From positions 1-39,392 of the forward strand of contig CABVDR010000020.1 in NCBI GenBank assembly GCA_902497145.1: a stretch of DNA of 39,392 nucleotides, written 5' to 3'. The DNA comes from an uncultured Oscillospiraceae bacterium (GTDB lineage: Bacteria; Bacillota; Clostridia; Oscillospirales; Oscillospiraceae). Of this stretch, positions 7,934 through 14,564 are shown piece after piece. The notes under the pieces were generated by a model that saw nothing but the letters and a program-made list of their open reading frames with translations, was not told the DNA's origin and made no database searches. Position numbers and translations under genes: made by a program. Each line of letters begins with the position of its first letter. The stretch's first letter is position 1.

Positions 7934-8783
7934 GCTGTCCCTGTTTTCCATCCCCTATGTGATTTGGATGGCTCTGTTTGTGGTGGCCCCCATTATCATG
8001 GTGGTCATCTACGCCTTTACCGCCGCACCCCCAGAGGGCGGCTTTACCCTGGACAATTTCGCCCGCATGGGCTCCTATGCGGTGGTGTTTGCCCGCTCTT
8101 TCAAGCTGGCCCTCATCGCCACCTTGGTATGTCTGCTCATCGGCTACCCCGTGGCCTACTTCATGGCCAAGGAGGGTCCCTCCTTCCAGCGGGTTGCCAT
8201 GATGATCATCATGCTGCCCATGTGGATGAACTTCCTGCTGCGCACCTATTCCTGGATGGCTATTCTGGAAAAGAATGGGTTCTTAAACCAGTTTTTCTCC
8301 GCCATCGGTTTGTTTAACCTGATCAACAGTATCTTTGGCACCGACATCACGTATTTTAAGATGATCGGCACGTCCGGTGCGGTGGTACTGGGCATGGTGT
8401 ATAACTACCTGCCCTTTATGATCCTGCCCATCTACTCGGTTATCATCAAGCTGGACCACTCCCTGCTGGAGGCCGCCCGGGACCTGGGCGCCAACTCGGC
8501 AACGGTATTCCGACGGGTCATCTTCCCCCTGTCTCTTCCCGGTATTCTCTCCGGCGTGACCATGGTCTTTGTTCCTTCGGTGTCCACCTTTGCCATCTCC
8601 CGGATGATGGGCGGCGGCACCCAGATGATGCTGGGCGACCTCATTGAGCTGCAGTTCCTGGGCGGGGCCTATAATCCCTACCTGGGCAGCGCCATCGCCT
8701 TGGTGATGATGATTATTGTGGTTATCTGCATGTATGTGATGAACCGCTTCGGCGAGGGCGAAGAGGAGGCGATGCTGCTGTGA
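7920..8783 (+). CDS. potB: Spermidine/putrescine ABC transporter permease PotB
   Basis: Inner-membrane permease, 287 residues, six predicted membrane segments, with the EAA cytoplasmic loop LLEAARDLGANSATVFRRVIFPLSLPG near residues 180-206 that docks to PotA. The frame is open from 7827, but ATG 7920 is the start: it gives MKKNKLSLFSIPYV, a normal PotB N-terminus, and has GGGAGG 7 bases upstream within the end of potA. Overlaps potA by 14 and potC by 4 bases. Confidence 0.95.
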   Translation: MKKNKLSLFSIPYVIWMALFVVAPIIMVVIYAFTAAPPEGGFTLDNFARMGSYAVVFARSFKLALIATLVCLLIGYPVAYFMAKEGPSFQRVAMMIIMLPMWMNFLLRTYSWMAILEKNGFLNQFFSAIGLFNLINSIFGTDITYFKMIGTSGAVVLGMVYNYLPFMILPIYSVIIKLDHSLLEAARDLGANSATVFRRVIFPLSLPGILSGVTMVFVPSVSTFAISRMMGGGTQMMLGDLIELQFLGGAYNPYLGSAIALVMMIIVVICMYVMNRFGEGEEEAMLL

Positions 8784-9640
8784 GCAAGAAGAACTCCGTT
8801 TGGAGCCGCCTGTTTATGGCGCTGGTCTTTCTCTTTCTGTACGCCCCCATTTTCCTGCTGATCATCTTCTCCTTCAACGCAGGCAACAGCAGCGCCATCT
8901 GGAAAGGCTTCTCTCTAAAGTGGTATGCAGAGCTCTTCCAAGACCGGTTGATCATGCAGAGTGTATATACCACCCTGCTGGTCTCGGTGCTGGCCACTTT
9001 GATTGCTACGGTAGCTGGCACCTTTGCCTCTATCGGCTTTTATAACATGAAGCGCCGCTGGCGGGAGCCACTGGTCACCATCAACAACATCCCCATGATG
9101 AACGCCGACATTGTCACCGGCGTGAGCCTGTGCCTTCTCTTTGTGGCCGCCTTCGGGGCCTGGAACGGCTTTGTGGGCTGGATGGAGGAGACCTACCGTC
9201 TCACCGCTCCCCGGCTTTATCAGGGCTTCGGCACCCTGCTTATCGCCCACATCACTTTCAACATCCCCTATGTGATTCTGTCGGTGAGCCCCAAGCTGCG
9301 GCAGATGGACAAAAATCTCATTGACGCAGCTCAGGACCTGGGCTGCACCTGGATGCAGGCCTTCTGGAAGGTGGCCCTGCCTGAGATCAAACCTGGCATC
9401 ATCTCCGGCATGCTCATCGCCTTTACCATGAGTATCGATGACTTTGTCATTTCCTACTTTACCGCCGGCGCCACCACCTCCACCCTGGCCATGACCATTT
9501 ACAGCATGACCAAAAAGCGGGTGAGCCCGGAAATCAACGCGGTCTCCACCCTGCTGTTTGGGGCGGTGCTGCTGCTGTTGGTAATCGTCAATGTGATGGA
9601 GGCCCACCAGGCCAAACAACAGGCCAAAAAATATTCCTGA
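8780..9640 (+). CDS. potC: Spermidine/putrescine ABC transporter permease PotC
   Basis: Second permease, 286 residues, six membrane segments, with an EAA loop LIDAAQDLGCTWMQAFWKVALPEIKPG near residues 178-204. It starts at GTG 8780, overlapping the potB stop as GTGA. The SIDDFVISYF segment near residue 220 is typical of PotC. Confidence 0.95.
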   Translation: MSKKNSVWSRLFMALVFLFLYAPIFLLIIFSFNAGNSSAIWKGFSLKWYAELFQDRLIMQSVYTTLLVSVLATLIATVAGTFASIGFYNMKRRWREPLVTINNIPMMNADIVTGVSLCLLFVAAFGAWNGFVGWMEETYRLTAPRLYQGFGTLLIAHITFNIPYVILSVSPKLRQMDKNLIDAAQDLGCTWMQAFWKVALPEIKPGIISGMLIAFTMSIDDFVISYFTAGATTSTLAMTIYSMTKKRVSPEINAVSTLLFGAVLLLLVIVNVMEAHQAKQQAKKYS

Positions 9641-9691
9641 TCTCCCGGCCCCAGGCCTTGAGATAATTTTAGAACACTGGAGGAATGGTCA

Positions 9692-10807
9692 ATGAAACGA
9701 ATGACTGCCTTTACCCTTGCCACTTCTCTGACGCTGGGCCTGCTCCTGTCCGGATGTGCCATGGATGACCCTGCTGTCAGCGGAAGCCAGAGCAGCGGGA
9801 ACAGCGGTTCCGGCAAGCGGGAGGTTAACGTATGCAGCTGGGGTGAGTATATCGACGAGGACCTGATCGGTGAGTTTGAGGAAGCCACCGGCATCAAGGT
9901 CAACTATACCACCGCTGAGAGCAATGAGGCCCTGTACGCCAAGCTTGCCGGCGCCAACTACGACGTCATCGTCCCCTCCGACTACATGATTTCTCAGCTC
10001 ATTGAGGAGGACAAGCTGGCCGAGCTCAACTACGACAACATCCCCAACTTCTCCAAGATCGACGACCGGTTCAAAAACCTGTCCTATGACCCGGAGAACA
10101 AGTACACTGTCCCCTACACCTGGGGCACCGTGGGCATCATCTACAACTCCACTATGGTGGACGAGCCCATTACCAGCTGGGATGCCATGTTCGACACCAA
10201 GTATGCTGGAAATGTGCTGATGTTCAACAACTCCCGGGATGCGCTGGGCATTGCCCTGCTGGATCTGGGCTACTCGGTGAACACCGACAGCAAGGAGGAG
10301 CTTCAGCAGGCCTATGAGCTGCTGGCGGAGGCCAAGGCCAACGGTGTGTACCAGGGCTTCGTAATGGACGAAGTGTTCCAGAAAATGGAACAAGGCAACG
10401 CCGCAATTGCTGCCTACTACGCTGGTGACTATCTGACCATGCGTGAAAACAATCCTGATTTGAAGTTCGTAGTTCCTGAAGAAGGTTCTAACTGGTTTGT
10501 GGACGCCATGTGCGTGCTGAAGGACTCCCAGCACAAGGAGGAGGCCGAGGAGTGGATCAACTTCATGTGCTCCACCGACGCCTGCCTGCGGAACATGGAC
10601 GCCATCTGGTACGCCTCCCCCAACACAGAGGCTCTGGAGCAGTATCCCGACTACTACGAGCAGACCTACGGCGAGGCCTTGGACCCGGAGCTCTATGAGA
10701 TCATGGCGCCTGCTCAGACCGTGCTGAACAACTGTGAGGCCTATCTGGTCCGCCCCATGGAGACCCGCAACCTGTATAACGACCTGTGGACTCAGTTGGG
10801 TATTTAA
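9692..10807 (+). CDS. potD: Spermidine/putrescine-binding lipoprotein PotD
   Basis: Extracellular substrate-binding protein of the pot system, 371 residues. The signal peptide ends in the lipobox LSGC with the lipidated cysteine at position 22, followed by a Ser/Gly-rich linker. The mature part starts with the PotD-typical VNVCSWGEYIDEDLI and contains the DVIVPSDYMI and VPYTWGTVGIIYN segments that line the polyamine site. RBS GGAGGAATGG precedes ATG 9692. Last gene of potABCD, closed by a terminator. Confidence 0.95.
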   Translation: MKRMTAFTLATSLTLGLLLSGCAMDDPAVSGSQSSGNSGSGKREVNVCSWGEYIDEDLIGEFEEATGIKVNYTTAESNEALYAKLAGANYDVIVPSDYMISQLIEEDKLAELNYDNIPNFSKIDDRFKNLSYDPENKYTVPYTWGTVGIIYNSTMVDEPITSWDAMFDTKYAGNVLMFNNSRDALGIALLDLGYSVNTDSKEELQQAYELLAEAKANGVYQGFVMDEVFQKMEQGNAAIAAYYAGDYLTMRENNPDLKFVVPEEGSNWFVDAMCVLKDSQHKEEAEEWINFMCSTDACLRNMDAIWYASPNTEALEQYPDYYEQTYGEALDPELYEIMAPAQTVLNNCEAYLVRPMETRNLYNDLWTQLGI

Positions 10808-10820
10808 ATGCATCTTTTTC

Positions 10821-10854
10821 TCCGCGCTCCCGCCACGGGAGCGCGGATTTTTTC
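10821..10854 (+). terminator. terminator of potABCD
   Basis: Eleven-base-pair perfect stem TCCGCGCTCCC/GGGAGCGCGGA (10821-10831 and 10837-10847) followed by a T-rich run. Confidence 0.92.
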
Positions 10855-10898
10855 TTTGGCAGCTGTTTACAGTTTATTCACTCTTTTGTCTCAATTTC

Positions 10899-10929
10899 TT
10901 GATGATTTTCCCCATGGCTGTGGTATCCT
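10899..10929 (+). promoter_or_regulatory. possible promoter of a noncoding RNA
   Basis: TTGATG (10899-10904) and an extended -10 of the form TGgTATCCT (10921-10929). The spacer of 19 bases is long, but the TG extension compensates. It would start a transcript near 10936 ending at the terminator at 11137-11164. Confidence 0.35.
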
Positions 10930-10935
10930 ATGGAT

Positions 10936-11166
10936 GGATCAAGGATCCAGATGTTTTCCCCCTTTTTGACTGGGAGCGGGTTTCCCTCCATTCCCGCCCC
11001 GGGAGGCGAGGTTCCGCACGCCTCTCCTCCACCAGGCTCCGGCTCAGGCCGGATCAACCTGACGCTTTGGCGCCGTGCGCCTCACTGTCACCCGGACCGG
11101 ACATCGGTCTGCTCCGGGTGACAGACCAAATGTTCTCCGGTCTGGTTCGCCAGACCGGTTTTTTGA
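10936..11166 (+). ncRNA. candidate structured RNA with attenuator-like alternative hairpins
   Basis: About 230 bases without a credible gene hold a row of hairpins: GCGGG/CCCGC (10976-10997), GGAGGCG/CGCCTC (near 11001-11026), TCAGG/CCTGA (near 11044-11062), GGCGC/GCGCC (near 11069-11081), the 12-pair CTGTCACCCGGA/TCCGGGTGACAG (11083-11124), and the terminal terminator. The last part has GGTCTG, CAGACC, GGTCTGG and CCAGACC in series, so pairings 1:2, 2:3 and 3:4 exclude one another, as in attenuators. No plus-strand gene follows until 14053, so it is not an ordinary leader. I do not recognise the RNA family; a decayed leader is possible. Confidence 0.4.
11137..11164 (+). terminator. perfect rho-independent terminator in the 10.8-11.2 kb gap
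   Basis: Stem CCGGTCTGG/CCAGACCGG with a TTCG tetraloop (11137-11158) followed by TTTTTT. No plus-strand gene precedes it within 330 bases, which is why a small RNA is suspected. Confidence 0.85.
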
Positions 11167-11181
11167 TGCCTTCCCCACCAA

Positions 11182-11226
11182 ACAAAAATCGCGGGCTTCC
11201 GGCGCTAATGCACCGAAAGCCCGCGT
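11182..11226. terminator. terminator of thyA-folA (also functional-looking on plus)
   Basis: Stem CGCGGGCTT/AAGCCCGCG (11190-11198 and 11217-11225) with an inner GCACCG/CGG-CGC extension; A5 on the left and T5 on the right allow use on both strands. It lies just past the folA stop codon. Confidence 0.88.
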
Positions 11227-11230
11227 CTTT

Positions 11231-11710
11231 TTATTTCATTCTGGAATAAGTCACATAGTGGTAGGAAATGCCGTCCTGCTCCAGGCTCTGGCTCTCTTCC
11301 CTCACCTTCCACTCCTCCGACTTGTCCAAGTCGGGAAAGTAGGTATCGGCGGGAAAGGCGGCGTGAATCTTGGTAATATAGGCGGTATCGCAATAGGGCA
11401 GCAGCTGCTCATAGACCGAGGCGCCGCCGATGACAAAGGCATCCTTGTCTGCCTTCTGCACCAGCTCCTCTACCGAGGAGAACACCTCCGCTCCCTCCGC
11501 CTGAAATTGGGGGTTGCGGGACATGATCAGGTTGCGGCGGTTCTTCAGCGGCCGCCCGCCTGGGAAGGTAGCCAGAGTCTTGCGGCCCAAAATCACGGTG
11601 TGGCCGCTGGTCAGCGTCCGGAAGCGCTTCAAATCCTCTTTCAGGTAGACCAGCTGGTCCCCATCCTTTCCGATGGCCCAGTTCTGATCCACTGCGACAA
11701 TCACATTCAT
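11231..11710 (-). CDS. folA: Dihydrofolate reductase
   Basis: Reduces dihydrofolate to tetrahydrofolate with NADPH, restoring the cofactor consumed by the neighbouring ThyA. The 159-residue protein has the expected VAVDQNWAIGKDGDQL opening, the catalytic acid D26 in LKEDLKRFR, the GRKT cofactor motif near residue 42, and VIGGASVYEQLL near 92-103. ATG 11710 has AAGGAGGACACGGA in front. Downstream partner of thyA with a 12-base gap. Confidence 0.96.
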   Translation of the reverse strand: MNVIVAVDQNWAIGKDGDQLVYLKEDLKRFRTLTSGHTVILGRKTLATFPGGRPLKNRRNLIMSRNPQFQAEGAEVFSSVEELVQKADKDAFVIGGASVYEQLLPYCDTAYITKIHAAFPADTYFPDLDKSEEWKVREESQSLEQDGISYHYVTYSRMK

Positions 11711-11722
11711 TCCGTGTCCTCC

Positions 11723-12553
11723 TTATACCGCCACCGGGATCTTCTCCTCCAGGGGATGGGCCTGATAGCCCTCCAGGCGGAAGCTGTCCTTCGTAAAGGC
11801 ATAGAAGTCGGTGACTGTCTTGTCCATGATGAACTCAGGCGCGTCATAGGGCTTGCGGGCAATGATCTCCTCCACAATAGGCACGTGGCGGTCGTAGATG
11901 TGGGCATCCGCGATAACATGCACCAGCTCCCCCGCCTCCAGGCCGGACACCTGGGCAAACATGTGCAGCAGCACCGCATACTGCATTACGTTCCAGCCGT
12001 TGGCGGTGAGCATATCCTGAGAACGCTGGTTCAGGATCCCGTTGAGGGTGTTCCCGCTGACGTTGAAGGTCATGGAATAGGCACAGGGATAGAGGGCCAT
12101 CTCGCTGAGATCGTGGTGGTTATACAGGTTGGTAAGGATACGGCGGGAGGCGGGGTCGTGCTTTAAGTCCCACAGCACCTTATCCACCTGGTCCATGTCT
12201 CCCTGGGGATAGTGGTGCTTCACCCCCAACTGGTAGCCGTAGGCCTTGCCGATGGTACCGTTCTCATCGGCCCAAGCGTCCCAGACATGGCTGCTGAGCT
12301 GATGGACGTCATTGGACTTCTTCTGCCAAATCCACAGCAGCTCGTCCACAGCGGATTTCAAAAACTGCTTACGTACCGTGATGATGGGAAACTCCTGGCG
12401 CAGATCGTAGCGGTTGACCACGCCAAAGAGCTTGATGGTGTGGGCGGGAGTGCCGTCCTCCCAACGGGGACGGACCGGGCGGTCGGTGTCCCAAACTCCC
12501 TTGCTCAAAATATCCTGACAATTTTGAATAAATACCTGGTCGGCGTAGCTCAT
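11723..12553 (-). CDS. thyA: Thymidylate synthase ThyA (variant active-site motif)
   Basis: Methylates dUMP to dTMP using methylene-tetrahydrofolate, giving dihydrofolate that FolA recycles. The 276-residue protein has the WEDGTPAHTI, ELLWIWQKKSND, IGKAYGYQLG and SRRIL (phosphate-binding Arg) segments, the nucleophile C157 in YPCAYSMTFNV, NQRSQDM, and the dUMP-binding DAHIYDRH near residues 216-223. The active-site motif differs from textbook PCHxxxQF: His is Ala and Gln is Thr. The NGWN segment near residue 185 replaces the usual PFN. It looks like a divergent but intact branch of ThyA. RBS AAGGAGATGCGACC precedes ATG 12553. Confidence 0.93.
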   Translation of the reverse strand: MSYADQVFIQNCQDILSKGVWDTDRPVRPRWEDGTPAHTIKLFGVVNRYDLRQEFPIITVRKQFLKSAVDELLWIWQKKSNDVHQLSSHVWDAWADENGTIGKAYGYQLGVKHHYPQGDMDQVDKVLWDLKHDPASRRILTNLYNHHDLSEMALYPCAYSMTFNVSGNTLNGILNQRSQDMLTANGWNVMQYAVLLHMFAQVSGLEAGELVHVIADAHIYDRHVPIVEEIIARKPYDAPEFIMDKTVTDFYAFTKDSFRLEGYQAHPLEEKIPVAV

Positions 12554-12629
12554 GGTCGCATCTCCTTACGGCGGCATCTCGCGTAAATTCAATGGGGATT
12601 CTGCTCTGGATTGCGGCAGAAATCATAAT

Positions 12630-12658
12630 ATTGTACCACAAAGGGCGGCAGGATACAA
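12630..12658 (-). promoter_or_regulatory. putative promoter of thyA-folA
   Basis: On the minus strand TTGTAT (plus 12653-12658), 17-base spacer, TACAAT (plus 12630-12635). The -35 box coincides with the loop of the hairpin that ends spoIIID. Confidence 0.5.
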
Positions 12659-12672
12659 GCCTGCCGCCCTTT
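12640..12672 (-). terminator. hairpin after spoIIID, weak terminator
   Basis: Thirteen-base-pair perfect stem AAAGGGCGGCAGG/CCTGCCGCCCTTT (12640-12652 and 12660-12672) immediately after the spoIIID stop codon. The T run on the minus strand is poor (TTTGTGG), so termination may be partial. Confidence 0.6.
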
Positions 12673-12675
12673 CTG

Positions 12676-12924
12676 CTAGATTCCCTTATATTTCCTTCGT
12701 GTGGCCATTCCGCCTCGGATGTGCCGCTGAGCCTTATTTTCATCCAGAACCCCCTTCACCTGGAGGTAGAGGGGATGGTTGAAGGCGGGCAGGCGTTCGG
12801 ATAGATCCTTATGTACCGTGGACTTGCTGATGCCGAATTTCCGGGCGGCAGAGCGTACGGTTGCTCCGTTTTCGATGATATACGCCGCCAGAGTACAGGC
12901 ACGTTCCTCGATATTTCCTTTCAA
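12676..12924 (-). CDS. spoIIID: Sporulation transcriptional regulator SpoIIID
   Basis: Small mother-cell DNA-binding protein that activates and represses sigma-E and sigma-K regulon genes during endospore formation. It shows the family pattern IEERACTLAAYIIENGATVR followed by the helix-turn-helix SAARKFGISKSTVHKDLSERLP and the C-terminal HIRGGMATRRKYKG basic tail. I chose a TTG start at 12924 (82 residues) because the product then aligns end to end with known SpoIIID proteins and GAGAGGGAG lies 9-10 bases upstream; the longer frame from GTG 12954 (92 residues) has no ribosome binding site. Its presence says the organism is a spore former. No clear sigma-E promoter was recognised upstream. Confidence 0.94.
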   Translation of the reverse strand: MKGNIEERACTLAAYIIENGATVRSAARKFGISKSTVHKDLSERLPAFNHPLYLQVKGVLDENKAQRHIRGGMATRRKYKGI

Positions 12925-13087
12925 ATCCTTACACTCCCTCTCCCGTTTTGCCACAAGATATATATGTGGTGGGAGTGTTTGCCATGCCTGTACTAAGGAA
13001 AATCCCTTCTATCTCTGATTTAACTGCTTGTTTTTTACCTTCAATCTTCATGCAGGGTTTTTATCCGATGACAGCAGCGTAAAGCAT

Positions 13088-13124
13088 GCAAAAAAGCAGC
13101 CGGAGGACATTAAGCCCTCCGGCA
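13088..13124 (-). terminator. terminator of the XRE regulator gene
   Basis: On the minus strand stem GCCGGAGG/CCTCCGGC (plus 13099-13106 and 13116-13123) followed within a few bases by TTTTTT, 7 bases past the stop codon. Confidence 0.82.
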
Positions 13125-13130
13125 TCATAC

Positions 13131-13592
13131 TCAGCGTCGGCCCAGCTCCTTACGCACGGCCTGGGAGATCAGCGCCTGCCCCTCGGGAGAACGCAGTACC
13201 TGGACCACGGTGTCTCGGATCATATCCTGAAAAGCCTTGCTTTTCAGCAACGCTGAGAATACTGCTCCCTCTCCCTGTTCTTTGGAAGAGGTGGTCACCA
13301 CGCTCCTCTCCGGCGCGGAGTTGGGACGAACAGTCTTGGGCGACTCGTCGATAAAGGAGTTATTGAGCCAATTTTCCATCTGGGTCCGATCGTCGCTCTC
13401 TCCCCGCAGATAGAATACTGACACACCGAAGAAGGATGCAAGCTGTTTTTGCTGTTCCTGGGTGGGTGTCTGACGGCCGGTTTCAAACTTTTCTGCGGCG
13501 CTTTTAGGCAGCCCCAGCGCAGCAGAAAGTGCCGGCCGACTGAGACCTTTTTCGATGCGAAGCGCCTCGATGCGCTGTGCCATTGTGACCAT
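13131..13592 (-). CDS. XRE-family helix-turn-helix regulator
   Basis: The 153-residue protein has an N-terminal Cro/CI-type DNA-binding domain (residues about 5-62: RIEALRIEKGLSRPALSAALGL, then KFETGRQTPTQEQQKQLASFFGVSVFYLRGE), a polar linker, and a C-terminal helical part (about 115-153) of unknown role that may dimerise. ATG 13592 follows AGGAGGT by 6 bases. It is a single-gene unit, transcribed away from the divergent nuclease-helicase operon at 14053, with 460 bases between. Its GC-rich composition matches the core genome rather than that operon, so a regulatory link is only a possibility. Confidence 0.85.
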   Translation of the reverse strand: MVTMAQRIEALRIEKGLSRPALSAALGLPKSAAEKFETGRQTPTQEQQKQLASFFGVSVFYLRGESDDRTQMENWLNNSFIDESPKTVRPNSAPERSVVTTSSKEQGEGAVFSALLKSKAFQDMIRDTVVQVLRSPEGQALISQAVRKELGRR

Positions 13593-14052
13593 GGAAAGAC
13601 CTCCTGTGATAGATGCGGCCTGTTGGCCGCGCTGAAACCATTATACTCCAGAGCACAATTTCAAAAAAGAGACCTTTCAAATTTTTCTGTTGGAGGGCAA
13701 ACCGGCAAAACTATCCGGATAAAAGCAGACTTTCACCCCTACCCGTCGCTCCCGCTATCCAGCAGGCCTGGGATCTGCCCGGTATTTAGTCGGGCGATAA
13801 GGATCCGGACATTCCGAGCAAGAGGCGATTCTAAGGCAGTTCACCATGTAGTGGACGCTGGCTGTGGCATTTGCTTCGTTGCAGCGTGGAAAAATAATTG
13901 ATATAATATGGCCGTCTGCAAATGGGCAATCGTGCAGGTGAGTTTCACTCTAATGATTCACATCCGCATGGACAAACAGGCAGTGATTTGACTGAAACGG
14001 ACGGATCATACACTGCTTTCTTTTGAAAGCCCTGACTTTTGGAGGGAGAAGA
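13593..14052. other. intergenic stretch at the left side of the nuclease-helicase island
   Basis: No credible gene. On the minus strand a TATAAT (plus 13640-13645) without a good -35 may serve the XRE gene. A GCCCG/CGGGC hairpin lies near 13777-13796. On the plus strand the island promoter is at 13879-13907, and its 140-base leader contains GCAGTG and CACTGC (near 13980-14015) that could pair. I found no direct repeat shared with the right border (18759-18848), so no attachment site is claimed. Confidence 0.45.
13879..13907 (+). promoter_or_regulatory. promoter of the nuclease-helicase operon
   Basis: TTGCAG (13879-13884), 17-base spacer, perfect TATAAT (13902-13907). Predicted leader of about 140 bases before the first start codon. 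Confidence 0.7.
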
Positions 14053-14550
14053 ATGAGATCATACGGACAGCTGAACTGGGATGTTCCAGTGGCAGAGAAA
14101 TTGGTGCAGGAAATCCCGGCAGAAAGAGTACGTGCAATGGTAGTAAAGAATGCACTGGACTGCTTAAAAGCCGGATGGGGCGTAGAATTTTCCCGCAGCC
14201 AGTCCTCTGTGACGATTAACGGAAATGTTTACCAGTTCTTTGGGTATCAGAAGAAGGGATCCGGTCTGCCCTTTTTCAACCAACCAAGAAATTTCAGCAG
14301 GCCGCATATCTATATCATCCAGTTACAAAATGAGGATGCTGCAGAAAATACAGTTACCTTTCAAGACAGCAAATTCTGTTATCAACTGTTTTGGATTGAT
14401 GATCCTGACGTTTTAAAACAGTTGAAAGATAATTTTTCCATTCAGGCCGTTAGCGACATCGAGCAGCCCATATGGGGAGATAAAAAAGTAAAAGCACCTG
14501 TCCTGAGTTTGGAAACACTCCTGAATCGTCTGGGAATACAGCAGGATTGA
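14053..14550 (+). CDS. Unrecognised 165-residue protein, partner of the PLD-helicase
   Basis: I do not recognise this family. The protein is soluble (no signal peptide or membrane segment), mixed alpha/beta by eye. An N-terminal helical part (RVRAMVVKNALDCLKAGWGVEF, residues about 25-46) leads into a beta-rich middle with many aromatic residues (NVYQFFGYQKK near 58-68, HIYIIQL near 85-91, FCYQLFWID near 108-116) and a C-terminal helix SLETLLNRLGI near 151-161. No cysteine pairs, nucleotide-binding or nuclease motif is visible. ATG 14053 has GGAGGGAGAAGA directly upstream; the frame itself opens at 14023. Only 14 bases separate it from the helicase gene, so the two are one operon and probably one functional unit. 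Base composition is AT-richer than the core genome. Confidence 0.8.
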   Translation: MRSYGQLNWDVPVAEKLVQEIPAERVRAMVVKNALDCLKAGWGVEFSRSQSSVTINGNVYQFFGYQKKGSGLPFFNQPRNFSRPHIYIIQLQNEDAAENTVTFQDSKFCYQLFWIDDPDVLKQLKDNFSIQAVSDIEQPIWGDKKVKAPVLSLETLLNRLGIQQD

Positions 14551-14564
14551 TAGGAGGATAGCAG

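Noticed and set aside
10734..11249. Plus-strand frames in the potD-folA gap
   Set aside because: They run through two terminators and several hairpins, with no ribosome binding site; the region looks like RNA structure rather than protein.
13449..13901. 150-codon plus-strand frame across the start of the XRE gene and the gap after it
   Set aside because: No ribosome binding site, mostly antisense to the XRE gene, Cys/Arg-rich composition without family signal.
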